Source: Plasmodium coatneyi
Lineage: Eukaryota; Apicomplexa; Aconoidasida; Haemosporida; Plasmodiidae
NCBI RefSeq assembly: GCF_001680005.1
Contig: NC_033557.1
Coordinates: 434,001 to 498,000 of the forward strand
DNA: 64,000 bases
Direction of reading: 5' to 3'
Shown: piece by piece, positions 47,203-58,430 of the stretch
Layout of the letters: every line of letters begins with the position of its first letter
Position numbering within the stretch: position 1 is the first letter of the stretch
Position numbers and translations under genes: made by a program
The notes under the pieces: generated by a model
Databases searched by the model: none
The model's input: the letters and a program-made list of their open reading frames with translations, nothing else
Told to the model about the DNA's origin: nothing

Positions 47203-48953
47203 TTACATGTTTTGATAATGTACATTTCTATTCTTCCGTGTACTACTTCTTGCTCCTGGTGATGTTGATCTACCATTATATATGGTAGAAGTGTCTGTTT
47301 CTGTTGTAGACAAGTCTGTTGAATAAAATGTTGAAGTATCTGTTAGAGTATCAAAGTCGCTTTCAATTGTTGTTGTTTTTTTTTCTCTTCCTTTTCTGCT
47401 CCTTCCTCGGCTACTGCTGTTTCCAAATTGGTTACCAAAATTGTTACTAAACCAAAAAGGTAAAAGGTTATACTAAAAATAAAATAAGAGGGAAGGTATA
47501 AGGGGGGTGGATAAAGGCATAAAAATATATGTATGTATATATTTCAAATATACATAGTGCTTTTCGTGGTAATTATGTATACTTACTTTATATAAAAAGA
47601 ACGAAGCGGTTGCTGCCATTCCAATGGTGGTGATGGCAATTGTACCAGATATAGCAGCCGGTGCCATATTGGTGTTGTTGGTTCCAGAGGAGGAGGTTGC
47701 AGGTCCAAAATCTTGCTGTGGTGATGATGGACCTTCTCCATCTGGCAGTCTAGCCTGTAATTCACTACTTTCATGTGCTGCTCCACGTAATCCGGGAAGT
47801 TGTGCACTACCTGCGGAATCCATACGTTGTGGTGATGTTACTTTGTTGCACTTAAATTCTGCTTTATCGCTATTGTTGTATTTTTCATATTCATTTTTGA
47901 ATGTTCTACAGTACGCATCAAAACCACGATCCTCATTGTGGCAATAATCCCACACCTCTTTATAAACCCTAACAATGTCATTGAGGTACTTATGATAAGT
48001 TCCATCACAGCGTTGTCCAGATTTGTTTAACTGATCCTGTATAGTTGCATAATCTTGATGATAATTATATACTTTTCTCCTTTGTTCAAACATGGTTATA
48101 TCATAAATATCAGGGTACACATTTTCGCATGGGTGTTCAATTTTCAAATTCCTCAATTCATCATAAATTTTGCTCATAACGTTCTGGAATAAATTACTAA
48201 TCACTCCCCTGGATACAGTATCCCCTAACCAATAATAGAACCAATAACACCATTCACTATCATTGGACGAAGTGACCTTATCTCCTTTCTTTTGATGTGC
48301 TTTACACCAAGCTTCCACCATTCCATCGATAAAGACCTGTATACGCTGATGTGCTGTTAATTTACTCTTCAAATTACTCTTCACTCCTCTCACAGATTCA
48401 CCACCTAAGGTGCTACTACAATCATTTGTATGATTTTCCAATTCAATATACGCCAACTGTGATGGCAATTCATACCAATCAGTCACCTAAAAAAAAAAAT
48501 ATGGGAATAGCACAACATTTTATGTGTGTGTGTGCTTCTTCCGTGTGCTTCTTCCGTGTGCTTCTTCCATTTTTCTTCTATATTTTTCATTATATTATGC
48601 ATAGGATGTTATATGAGTAATGTACATATGTCCACTTTGAAGAGGGAAACTAACCGTGAGTATTTTTTCATCTCCTGCTGGGGCCATGGTTTAATTGTGT
48701 ACATTTTTCTGGTATGTATATTTTTGTATGTAGGTTCATTTCATACTGAAACATATTCCCCGTATGTTCATAGAAAATAAGTATGCACAAAAAATTTTGC
48801 TTCCTTTTATATTTATTAGTATATATATATATATGATGCATATTATTATGTATATGCACATTACATTAGGTATATTTCCACCTCTTTTCAGGATTTATTT
48901 ACCATTAGTCTGGGTGTTGTTGCCCCTGTTGATGCTGGTCCTGGTTCTGGCAT
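47203..48953 (-). CDS. KIR/PIR family variant antigen (kir 2)
   Basis: Exon 2 at 47,587-48,486 (begins VTDWYELPSQL after a TTTTAG acceptor) and exon 3 at 47,203-47,472 are clear. Exon 1 has two phase-0 candidates: 48,903-48,953 (MPEPGPASTGATTPRLM, donor ATG|GTAAAT) or 48,655-48,687 (MAPAGDEKILT, donor ACG|GTTAGT). With the distal exon the protein is 406 aa. The ectodomain shows CYWFYYWLGD, RRKVYNYHQDY and CRTFKNEYEKY, a short Gly/Ser/Pro stalk and the TM GTIAITTIGMAATASFFLYK. The tail exon starts YNLLPFWF and has the STIYNG motif. The distal exon has the stronger donor and gives a 416-bp intron; the proximal one gives a 168-bp intron. Which is used, or whether both are, cannot be told from sequence. 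Confidence 0.88.
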
Positions 48954-49702
48954 TGTTCACTTAGATTTAGGAATATAGTGTATTCACCATAGAGTTCCTC
49001 ATACATCCGAGTAGAAGTGCGAATGTATTTTGCTTGTTCTATATAATGATTATAATGAACAGATGCACATTAATTTTTTACTCTTCTTACGAATAATATA
49101 TATACACCTTGTTCAAATTTTCACATGGATGGTACACATAAATATACATATATGTGTGAAGTCACTATGTACACTATGTGCACAATGTACACAATGGAAA
49201 AAAAAAAAAAGGAGAATTTAAAATTTTAAATAAAATACCCTAACCAATCATATTATGAGATATTGCATCTAATTACCCATAGTATTACATTATTATTATT
49301 GTATACATGTGCTTCCTTTATTATAATTTGTTCACACGCGCTCCCTCCTCCTTCTTTATTATGACGTCTACATAGAAGGGAGCTCAATTTTCTCTTTTTT
49401 TTTCTTCCTTCTTCTTAATGTGAAAAAATGTTTATCATGTTTTATTAAATTTTGTATTTTATTTTTATTATTGAAAACAAAAAAAAAAAAGAGAACGGAT
49501 AAAAACATATTAAAGAAAGAAAAGGAAAGAAAAAAAAAAAAAAAAAAGAAGGAAAGAGAAAGAAAAGGAAAATGTCATTTTGTTTCTTTCCTTACACTGT
49601 AACAATTTCATGGTTATCCACATCCTTGAGCGGTAGAAGAACATATTACATGTTATCACCCAGGTTTTCCACATTCCAATGGTACATATTACATACCATG
49701 TT
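48954..49702. other. Intergenic region kir 2-kir 3
   Basis: About 0.75 kb, AT-rich, with A-rich tracts near 49,198-49,212 and 49,478-49,570. No coding sequence is supported. Confidence 0.5.
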
Positions 49703-51630
49703 TTACATACGTCCATAACTTATATTATTTCTATTATGCCGTTGTCTTCTATTATTATTCGCTCTGACGGAAGGAGCAGCAGTATATAAAGAGGAATCGT
49801 CCGATAAATCGTCCCCTCCTGCTGTCGAATCAATTGTTGAACGTCCAGTAGAGGTGTCCGTTAAGGTGTCCACTTCGTGCTTGATTGACCTTTTTCCCCT
49901 GTTTCTACTGTTACTGTTGCTGCCCCTTCCGTTCCTGTTATTTGTGCTGTTACCGCCTCCTCCTCCACGAAAGAAGTCTTTTATGGAAGAAAATGCAGAA
50001 GTGTACTAAGAAAAGAAAAAAGGAAGAAATGGTGTCCATGTGTGCACCACACATATATACAAATGTACATATATATATATATGTACTTACATATATAAAT
50101 ACAATGTATGTATATGTGTATATGTATATAAAAGCTATATATAAATGCATATATGTACAACATAGTCTATTCTACATGTACTTATTGTTCTAAATAAGGA
50201 TGAAATAATAATAAGCACTACTATTATTTATATTTTTCTTATAATTGTAATTGTAATTATTACCTTATATAGAAGGAACATTATTGTAGGAAGTCCTACT
50301 AAAGCGAGTCCAGCACAAGACACACCAGGAACGACACCACCACCAACAGCAGCACCACTACCATCAGTAGAAGTGGTGGTGTGACTAGGTTGACTACCAC
50401 CACCCTCCCTACTTCCTGGTCTAGATATAGGAAGTTGTCCCCCGTCCCCTAATAAAGTTTCCATATGTGGTAGTTTAACACTTATTGGAGACCCCTCCAG
50501 AGAACCCTGCAGGGAATCTGTCCCATCAGAAGATTGTAGACCATCACTAACCAATGGAGTTGCTGTATGGGGTCCGGGAGCTCCTACCATTGCCTGTTTA
50601 GATTCCTGTTCAGCTGGTGCTTCGGCGTCCGATCCGGGTTCACGTTCCTTTACTTTAGAACATGTTAATGATGTTTGGCTCACTCCATCACAGTAAGCTT
50701 TGTATGTACTGTTGTACTCGTCACAATATGATTCATTATTTGTTGTACCTCCGTTGCATTGTGCTTCCACAGCAGTACATGCTTTAGTAACTTTGTCCAC
50801 GTAGTCTGCCCACTCTGCGTCAGGCTGCTGGTCACGCTCCTGCAGATGCTGCTCTAAATACTGTTTTACGTAATTGCAATCGTGGTAATGTTCATATATT
50901 TTTTTCATAGGTTCGAAAGTAGTTTTATTAACAAATCTATACTGGAAAACACATTCTTCATTATGGAATAAAGCTCCTAATGTCCTGTATATATCATCCA
51001 TGAGGTCCGAGAACACCTCCTCGTCCAGAGGCCTAGGATATTTATTTCCCATCCAATAATAGAAAAAACGACAAGATGCACCTTCTAAATGCGTTTTTCC
51101 GTGATCAGAAGGTTGTTTCTTTTTCATTGAACATGCGTAGCAATAAGCCTTTGTGATACACCTCTCTTGATCCTTAAGTCCGGTGTAATCATTTAATTTA
51201 CTCCTCAACTGTTCCACCTTCCCTGTGGGTTCGACTCCATTTGGGCAATAATTGTACCCAGAGGCCGCATCGAATATATCATAGAATTCGGTCTTGGAAG
51301 GTAATTCCTTTAAATTCACTTTCTATAAATGTGAATAATTATTGGCATAGAAGGAAGGGGGAATATATACATACACATATATATGTATACACATACATAT
51401 ATATGTAAGTATCTTTACTTTAACATCCACACATACTTACATAAACATTCGTATATGTACTCCCATATACAAAAATTTACACATATATACACTGACGCTG
51501 CATGCACATATATGTTATATTCAGTTGTGTACATATAATGTTCCATTATGTATCTACATTCTCTAAACAAAGGGGATAATTTACTTTGTTCCCCTACTTT
51601 TTCATTCCTTACCTGTGATAGTGGTGCCAT
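49703..51630 (-). CDS. KIR/PIR family variant antigen (kir 3)
   Basis: Exons 51,613-51,630 (MAPLSQ, donor CAG|GTAAGG), 50,264-51,322 and 49,703-50,005, all phase 0; 459 aa. The ectodomain begins KVNLKELPSKTEFYDIF and contains CRFFYYWMGNKY, FEPMKKIYEHYHDC and CDEYNSTYKAYC. A long Pro/Ser/Gly/Glu-rich linker follows (about residues 230-330), then the TM CAGLALVGLPTIMFLLYK. The tail exon (YTSAFSSIKDFF, poly-Gly, Asn/Arg-rich, RGKRSIKHEVDTLTDTST) has lost the STIYNG box seen in the other two. It is larger than its neighbours. It has the best-defined first exon of the three. Confidence 0.92.
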
Positions 51631-52002
51631 TTTTTCCCCCTTTAATTATATATTCTTCCTCTATATATATAGAACAAATAAACAAGGTTACAAACACTCA
51701 AAACAAACGAAGAAACGAATACACTGCCTCCCTTCCTTCATGTGTTAAGGAGGGCGAAAATTTTGTTTACTTCCCTTTATATATATATTTATAAAACATG
51801 TACGTGTACAGGTAGCACATCACTACCCCCCTTTTCACACACACCACATTCCCTTCCTACATTCCTTCTACAGTTCCTTTTACATTCCCTTCCTTCACTT
51901 CCTTTTACATTCCTTTACTACAGTATGATATGATAGTTCTCCGTACCGCTATTCTTTGAGGACATGCTAGAACATTAAACTATTATTATTATGTATATTA
52001 CA

Positions 52003-52014
52003 CGCATGCATGCG
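52003..52014. promoter_or_regulatory. CGCATGCATGCG palindrome upstream of kir 3
   Basis: A perfect 12-bp palindrome containing TGCATGC, about 370 bp upstream of the kir 3 start codon. GCATGC/TGCATGCA-type sites are bound by ApiAP2 factors in Plasmodium. Use as a regulatory site here is inference. Confidence 0.35.
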
Positions 52015-52994
52015 CTCTTTTTATTATGTACATATAAGAAGGGAAAAAGGGGGGCTTGCGCGCAATTTTCTTTCTTCTTTAGAAAAAAATTTCAGCATGT
52101 GACATTTACTCTATGTTCTATTTTGCTATTCTTAAATGGAAAGGGGGGGCATTGTGGTGATCGGTGGAAGAAAGGGTTGTTAGGGGTGGTAGGTGGGTTG
52201 TTAGATCATTAAACTATTGTTAGATCACATATATATATATATTGTGTGGTGCAATGCACAGTTCATACATATTGTATGCGGTTCATTTTATATATGTGCA
52301 GCAGAAAACACCTTCCTTTCTCCTCTTCCTTCCAACCTACCACTCCTAACAACCCACCTACCACCCTACCACCTAACAACCTTCCATACGGGGGGTAATG
52401 TGTGCACATATTTATTAGTAGTACTAATCGGAATAAGCTTAATTTATAGTGCACATAAACTCCCTCCGTGTGACATAAAGGGAAAGAACTGCACTAAATT
52501 TTACATATGAACGAAGTTCCTCATGCATTTGTGCACCCCCTTTTTATATAGTAGTGCCGTGCTCCCACCACACTTTCTCCCATACATGGTCGGAGGGGGG
52601 AGGGGTGCGCATATTCCTTTTTTCCGTTTATGGTTCATTCGTGGGAGTGTAATTACATTTTTACCGCCCCCCTACCCCTGCTGCTCCTCCTTGTTGCCTG
52701 GTAAATAGGGGCGCCCCCTCTCCCCTATGCGTCCCTTATGGGGCTCCAATTTATACACTACGAACACTTAATATTAGCTGCATGCATTCTGTCCTTGAGG
52801 CACCTTTTCACCTCCTTCCGCCCCCCGCACAATGTACACTATACCTCACATGTTAATGCACACTGTCCCTTCCCTTCCCTTTATTATTATTATTATTTTT
52901 TTCTTTTTTTAATACACCCTTCGGGCGTATTACCCCCCTGGGTTGGTTAAAGAAGCATGCCATATTATAGGATATTAACCTAGAAAGAACCTAC

Positions 52995-53190
52995 CCCTAC
53001 ACCCTAAACCCTAAACTCTCAACACTGAACCCTAAATCCTGAACCCTACACCATGAACCCTAAATGCTGAACCCTACACCATGAACCCTAAATACTCAAC
53101 CCTGCACCATGAACCCTAAATACTCAACCCTACAACATGAACCCTAAATACTCAACCCTACAACATGAAACATAAACCCTAAACTCTAAA
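52995..53190 (-). repeat. Interstitial telomere-like repeats
   Basis: Degenerate CCCTAAA and CCCTGAA units with a higher-order period of about 26-27 bp (GAACCCTACACCATGAACCC recurs, with atactcaaccc variants). The G-rich strand is the minus strand. Intrachromosomal GGGTT(T/C)A tracts of this kind next to kir and SICAvar genes are a known hallmark of P. knowlesi. Confidence 0.92.
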
Positions 53191-53199
53191 CCCTTCCAA

Positions 53200-54430
53200 C
53201 CCTAACACTCCTTCTTCCTAACACCCCGTTCCTTCCTTTCTTAGAACCGGTTCCTTCCTTCATTAGAACCCTTTCCTTCCTTCCTTAGAACCCGTTCCTT
53301 CCATCATTAGAACCCTTTCCTTCATTAGAACGCTTTCCTTCCTCCTCCTTAGATCCTTCCTTTCCTCCTACTTAGACCTTCTTTCCTTCCTCATCCTTAG
53401 ACCCTACCTTTCCTCCTACTTAGACCTTCTTTCCTTCCCTAGACCCCTTCCTTTACTTATTTCCTTCTTTCCTTAGACCCTTCCTTTCCTTCCTTCCCCC
53501 TTGGACATTCCTTTCCTTCGTTAGATCGCTTCTCCTTCCCTCCTCCTTAGACCCTCCTTCCTTTCCTTCCACCCTACCACCTAACAAAAACACCCTCACA
53601 CCTTCCAACTCTAACAATATTCATTCAAAGACCCCTAACAACCCCTTTACCAACCACCCCTAACAATATTCCTTCCATTTAACCACCTAACACAACCTAC
53701 GTTCCACCTACCACCTAACAACCTTCCTTCCTCCTGCTTAGACCCACCTTTCCTTTCCTTCCTATCCTCCTAAGACATCCATCCTCCTTAGACATCCTTC
53801 ATCCTTAGACATCCTTCCTCCTTAGACCCTCCTCCCTTCCTTAGACCCACTCCTTCCTCCTCCTTAGATCCTCATTTCTTTCCTTCCTCCTTAGACCCCT
53901 TCCTTCCTCCTCCTTAGACCCCTTCCTTCCTCCTCCTTAGACCTCTTCCTTCCTCCTCCTTAGACCTCTTCCTTCCTCCTCCTTAGACCCTTACTTTCGT
54001 TCCTTCCTCTCTTAGACCGCTTTCCTTCCACCCTTAACACAAACCACCTTCCACCCTATCCCCTAACAACCTTCTTTCCACACCTACTACAACCCTCCAC
54101 CAACCACCCCTAACAACATCTTCCTTCCACCTAACACCATCCCTAACACAACCTTCCTTCCACTACCCCTAACAACCCTCCACCAACCACCCCTAACAAC
54201 ATCTTCCTTCCACCTAACACCATCCCTAACACAACCTTCCTTCCACTACCCCTAACAACCCTCCTTCCCTCATTAGACCCCTTCCTTCCACCAACCACTC
54301 CTATCACAACATTCCTTCCACCCTACCACCCACCTAACAACCTTCCACCTACCACCCCTAACAACCTTCCACCCGCCCTACCACCTAACAACTTTCCTTC
54401 CACCAACCACCTCTAACACAACCTTCCTTC
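53200..54430. repeat. C-rich CCTTCC / CCACCTAACAACC tract
   Basis: Irregular repeats of ccttccttccttagaccc and ccaccctaccacctaacaacc on the plus strand over about 1.2 kb. It includes an 83-bp tandem duplication (copies starting at 54,093 and 54,176). The complementary purine-rich motif occurs on the plus strand at 56,670-56,935 and 60,540-61,000, and short C-rich pieces occur inside intron 2 of the SICA-like gene. Confidence 0.9.
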
Positions 54431-54433
54431 CAC

Positions 54434-54535
54434 CTACACGGATGCATACTAACCCCCCGCTACACGGATGCATACAAACCCCGCGCTACACAGATGGATA
54501 CTAACCCCCCACACAGATGCATATACTAGTCCATC
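54434..54535. repeat. 26-28-bp tandem repeat, about 4 copies
   Basis: Unit ctacacggatgcatactaac plus a C run, with variants at each copy (cggatgcatacaaaccccgcg, cagatggatactaacccccca). It is the distal end of the C-rich tract. Confidence 0.8.
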
Positions 54536-55089
54536 TGCCCCTTAAAAGAAAACCTAAAAAAGAAAATAACATTATTTTTACATACAAAAAATGTAACATA
54601 CCGACCTAAAATACGTTCTATTTACCATTATAGCTAAACATAGAACAGCAAATTTTGAGCGCAAACAAAATTTTACTCCTCAAAATGTAGGTAATTGGAA
54701 CTTATTGTGTCGTTAAAAGTGCAGCACATATAATTAGGGGGTGTGATATTTTTCTCTTAGGAGTACTAACCACTTCTTTAACTTAATGTTTAAACAGTAT
54801 AGAATGTGTTCGAATGAATTTTTTCTAATTATTTTGCATGATGACATCTTTTGCATTAATTATTGTGTACATTTTAATTACTTCCTTCCTTTAAAAATAT
54901 ATATTTGTACACACACTCAAAAGAAACGGATGTTAAATAAAATGTGCAAGCGACGTAATGAGGATTTCACATTAAAGAGAAAAAAAGAAAGAAAAACATA
55001 CACTTTTTTTTAAGCCTACTCTTCATTTTAAAAATTAAGAAAGAAGAGCAAAAACGAAAACAAAAAAAAAGAGTGAAAAAAAAAGCAAA

Positions 55090-55994
55090 ATGGCACCCTT
55101 TCCTACAAAATATTTAATATTCACCTTCGTACTCCTGTTCTTGTGCTCATGGCAATATACTAACTATGTATGATACGAACTGTTGTTACATTTTTTAGAA
55201 TTCGCACACACATTATTATAACTAACTTTCAGCTTTTTTGTTAAAAATAGAAAAAAGAAAAAAAAATTTCCCCCCTCTTTTTTTTTTCCTTCCTTCTTTA
55301 GGGCATGGTGCACGCTAAACCGTGGGACACATCAAGCAGAGGCACATCATACAGTGGTAGTAGTGCAGCTTCGTATTATTCGTCAGATGAGGATTCGTTA
55401 GATGGAGATTCTTCAGATGGGGATTCATCCGATGCAGACAGCATAAGGTCATCACCATCAAGAACGACTGGAATTTATACAAGGACGCGAACAGGGACAA
55501 AATTGCGGAATCAACTTATTAATAATAGGGAGGGTGGAAATTTTGTTAAAAACACTGCTGTTACAAGTGGACCATACAGAGGACCATATAAAGAACGATA
55601 TTCCAAATTGGATGCTAATTATCTACTACAACATAGGGGAGGAAAAAGAAGAAGGAAAGAGGAGGAGGATGAAATTATCAGACACAAATTCAAAGCAATT
55701 CGTAAGAGATTCACACGTGGTAAAAGTAGACGAAAAAGGTGTTTCCTTGTAATACTATTAGCTACTGCCTCCTACCTATTATTCCGGTATTTTTGGAGTT
55801 CAGTTATGGCATTCTTGGAAAATGCTCCTGGAGTAGGTTATACATCAGGAGCAGCAGGGGCATTTGGTGCCGCCGCAGCAACCACGCCTTCAATAACTGC
55901 AACATTACTCGCATTTTGCAGCACCATGGCGTTCGTTGTGGTCGGCGCATTAGTAGGTGGCTATTATCGCAAAGCAAGAAAAAAATATATATAG
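55090..55994 (+). CDS. Plasmodium exported-type protein, two TM segments (copy A)
   Basis: Exons 55,090-55,167 (signal-like MAPFPTKYLIFTFVLLFLCS plus WQYTNY) and 55,302-55,994, with a 134-bp intron (ACTAT|GTATGA ... TTTAG|GGCATG), phase 0; 256 aa. The layout, with a hydrophobic first exon and soluble second exon, is typical of exported subtelomeric families. Exon 2 has an acidic Ser/Asp repeat (SLDGDSSDGDSSDADS, about residues 51-66), a basic stretch (GKRRRKEEEDE, then RGKSRRKRCF), TM1 (CFLVILLATASYLLFRYFW), a Gly/Ala loop, TM2 (MAFVVVGALVGGYY) and a terminal RKARKKYI. No clean PEXEL (RxLxE/Q/D) was found. Exon layout, VHA start of exon 2 and ARKKY end match the gene at 62,170. Confidence 0.85.
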
Positions 55995-56370
55995 AATCGA
56001 AGTTATAATCGAAGTTATAATCGAAGTTGTAAATAGGAAGTTGTAAGTGTGTAAGTATGTGGAACTATTTTTTCCCATTTTTTCCTTTTTTTTTTTTAAA
56101 TGAAAAAAATACTCATTTTTAAATAATACATTATTCAAATAAAAAGGTGGATTGCACACCTAATGTGAAGACTACATAAAAAAAAACCCTTGTCTAAAAT
56201 AAAAGGAATGGAAGTAACATTATATGGCAAGTATAACATTCCACACAATCTGTCACAATGTATGTGTAGTTCTGCATATACGATGATGTGTATGTATGAT
56301 ATGTGACGTATATTACATTACATGTAGGATGTATATTACATATACATATATATAGACGATGTATGTGTTG

Positions 56371-56643
56371 TTACATACGTTGATAACTTATATTTCTATT
56401 TTGCTCTTGCCTTTGCCTCTGCTGCATTCTATTGTTCGCTCCTCTTAATGCTGATGTTGGCATACCATTATATATGGTAGAATTGTCTACCATAGAACCT
56501 ACTGTGGAATATGTTCTTGAAATATCTGTTGAGTCGTTGTCTTCCCCTAATGTGTTTAGGTACTGTTCAGTAGATGTTCTTTTTTTTCGAGTATTTCTTC
56601 TTCCTTTAAATTTGTTACTGAAGCAGGGAGGGAGGTAATTATA
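56371..56643 (-). pseudogene. Orphan kir tail exon (exon 3)
   Basis: A 273-nt open exon with an intact acceptor (TTTTTAG|TATAAT) and stop. It codes YNYLPPCFSNKFKGR, a basic RKKRTSTEQ, then the STIYNG motif and an Arg/Gln/Asn-rich end finishing NISYQRM, as in the tail exons of kir 1-3. No exon 2 exists upstream on its strand, where only G-rich repeat is found. Probably the leftover of a deleted kir gene. Confidence 0.85.
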
Positions 56644-56669
56644 CTAAAAAGAAAAAAGAATTCAAGAAA

Positions 56670-56935
56670 GGTTGTGTTAGGGGTGGTTGATGGAAGGCAA
56701 GGTTGTTAGGAGTTGTAGAATGGAAGGAAGGTTGTGTTAGGGGTGGTCGTAGGTGGAAGAAAGGTTGTTGGGTGGTGGAAGGAAGGTTGTTAGGGTGATG
56801 GAATGAATGTCTAAGGAAGGAAGGGGTCTTAGGGGGAAAGGTATGAAGTCTAAGGAGGAAGGAAGGGGTCTAAGGAAGGAACGTTGTTAGGGGTGGAAGG
56901 GTCTAAGAAGGAAGGAAAGGAGGGTCTAATCTCTG
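56670..56935. repeat. G-rich GGAAGGTTGTTAGGGGTGG tract
   Basis: Irregular repeats of aaggttgttaggggtgg and ggaaggaaggggtctaagg, the complement of the motifs at 53.2-54.4 kb. It ends exactly where the relic TM exon begins. Confidence 0.8.
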
Positions 56936-56937
56936 AA

Positions 56938-57032
56938 GCAAATGCAGTGTTGTCCACCATCATCCCTCCTGCTATTGGAAGAGCTGTGGCAACAGCATTC
57001 CCATTAATTTTCTTTCCTTCCTTCTATATAAG
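56938..57032 (+). pseudogene. Relic TM-exon end of a kir/SICA-type gene
   Basis: On the plus strand the sequence reads ANAVLSTIIPPAIGRAVATA, then FPLIFF; after a one-base shift in TTTCCTTCC it continues as FLLYK, followed by a GTACAT donor-like site. This is the TM-LYK|GT arrangement of kir and SICA-like genes, but with no ectodomain upstream and no tail exon downstream. Confidence 0.7.
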
Positions 57033-57216
57033 GTACATAGAACATTAGAATAGTACACACACATACATACATATATATATGTATATACCGATATATATGT
57101 ATATGCGTATATACATATATATATAGATATATACACAAATATATCCGTTTATAATATTTTTTAAAAGGGGGAAAAAAAAATAAATATATATATATTCATC
57201 ATTTCTGTTGTTCAAA

Positions 57217-57313
57217 GTGCACATGTATTACATATATACACAGTAATGTGCACATATGTATTACATATATACACAGTAATGTGCACATATGTATTACATA
57301 TATGCACAATGAA
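57217..57313. repeat. 33-bp tandem repeat, about 3 copies
   Basis: Unit GTGCACATATGTATTACATA plus tatacacagtaat; copies start at 57,217, 57,248 and 57,281. The first copy lacks two bases. Confidence 0.85.
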
Positions 57314-57332
57314 TGTATATTGGTGATAGATA

Positions 57333-57598
57333 TTTTTACCTTTCGTCCTCTTTTTCTTTTTCTTCTTTTTTCTTCCTTCCTTCCCTTTTCTTTTTTCCTT
57401 CCTTCCCTTTTCTTTTTTCCTTCCTCTTCTTCTTTTATTCTCCTTTTTATTTTATTTTTTTTTTATTTCTTATACTGTTAAAAGAAAGAAGAGAAAAAAA
57501 AAATAAAAAGGAGAATAAAAGAAGAAAAAGAAAGAGAGAAAAGAAAAAGGAGAACAAAAGAAGAAAAAGAAAAAGAAAAAGAGGACGAAAGGTAAAAA
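57333..57598. repeat. Long inverted repeat (pyrimidine/purine hairpin)
   Basis: The left arm starts TTTTTACCTTTCGTCCTC and runs as pyrimidines to about 57,462; the right arm ends GAGGACGAAAGGTAAAAA at 57,598. The inner parts also pair: TCTTCTTTTATTCTCCTTTT against AAAAGGAGAATAAAAGAAGA, continuing into ATTTT/AAAAT. The arms are about 110-130 bp with an unpaired centre of roughly 30 bp. Confidence 0.9.
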
Positions 57599-58079
57599 GA
57601 AGAAGAAGAAAGGGAAGTGTGCAGGAGTGTGCACCTATGGGAGAAAGGGTATGAAGATATAAAGGAAGGTATAAAGGAAAGAAAAGGAAGGAATGAGAGT
57701 GAAGGAATGAATAAGGAGTGAAGGATTGAAAAGGGGGTGAAGGAAAGCGAGTGAAATTCAGGTTGTGAGAGTAGGTTCAGGTTTTAGGTTCAACAATGTG
57801 GCCTGCTATTTAGTTGTTTAGGGGGGTGCACACCATTAAAGTATATTAAAAAAAAAAAAAGAAAAAAAACAATAAAAAAAAAAAAAAAAGGAAAAAAAAA
57901 AGAGAAAGAAAATTGAGGAAGTAGGGAGTAAAGTAAGAAAATGTGTACGTTATGTGTACGAAATATGTGCATAGTACTTAATGATGTATCATTATTAACT
58001 AAATAAGTAAACGATTTAGGTTTTCTATTGAATGAATAGCATTGCTGATTTCCATTCATTGAATAAATAGTGGTACAAA

Positions 58080-58430
58080 GAAAGAAGGAAAAAGGTTTAG
58101 GGAAAAGAAAAAAGGAGTGTTTAAGGGTTAAAAGAAGGAAGGTTTAAGGAGAAAGGGAAGAAAAAAAGAAGAACAAAGGTGTAAAAAAGGAAGGTTTAAG
58201 GTGAAAAGAAGGAAGGAAAAAAGAAAAGGCGTAAAGAAGGAATGTTTAAGGAAGAAAAAAAGTAGAAGGGTTGTAAAGAAGAAAGGGTCTAAAGAAGGAA
58301 GTAAAAGGAAGGAGGTTCTATGGAAGGAAGAAGAAAAAGGAAGTCTTAAGGAAGAAAAAAAAGAAAAGGTTTAAGGCGTAAAGAAGAGAGGGTTTAAGGA
58401 AAAAAGAAGAGAAGAAGGAACGAAGATTAA
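58080..58430. repeat. GGTTTAAGG-type degenerate repeat
   Basis: Many copies of gaaggaaggtttaagg-like units with GGGTTTA-like cores (aaaggtttagggaaaag, gtttaagggttaaaag). The G-rich strand is plus here, opposite to the telomere-like block at 53 kb. It may be a decayed telomeric tract. Confidence 0.6.

Larger units (their letters stand above)
51631..55089. other. Spacer between kir cluster and plus-strand genes
   Basis: About 3.5 kb with no gene. In order: AT-rich kir 3 upstream region with a 12-bp palindrome at 52,003-52,014; C-rich runs; telomere-like repeats (52,995-53,190); C-rich CCTTCC/CCACC tracts (53,200-54,430); a roughly 26-bp tandem repeat (54,434-54,535); and an AT-rich promoter-like stretch before the exported gene. 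Confidence 0.7.

Noticed and set aside
52995..53190. Considered as a true chromosome end
   Set aside because: Degenerate, short and continuous with unique sequence and genes on both sides.
57313..57654. Plus-strand frame of 113 codons
   Set aside because: It is the translation of the long inverted repeat (Phe/Ser-rich then Lys/Arg-rich).
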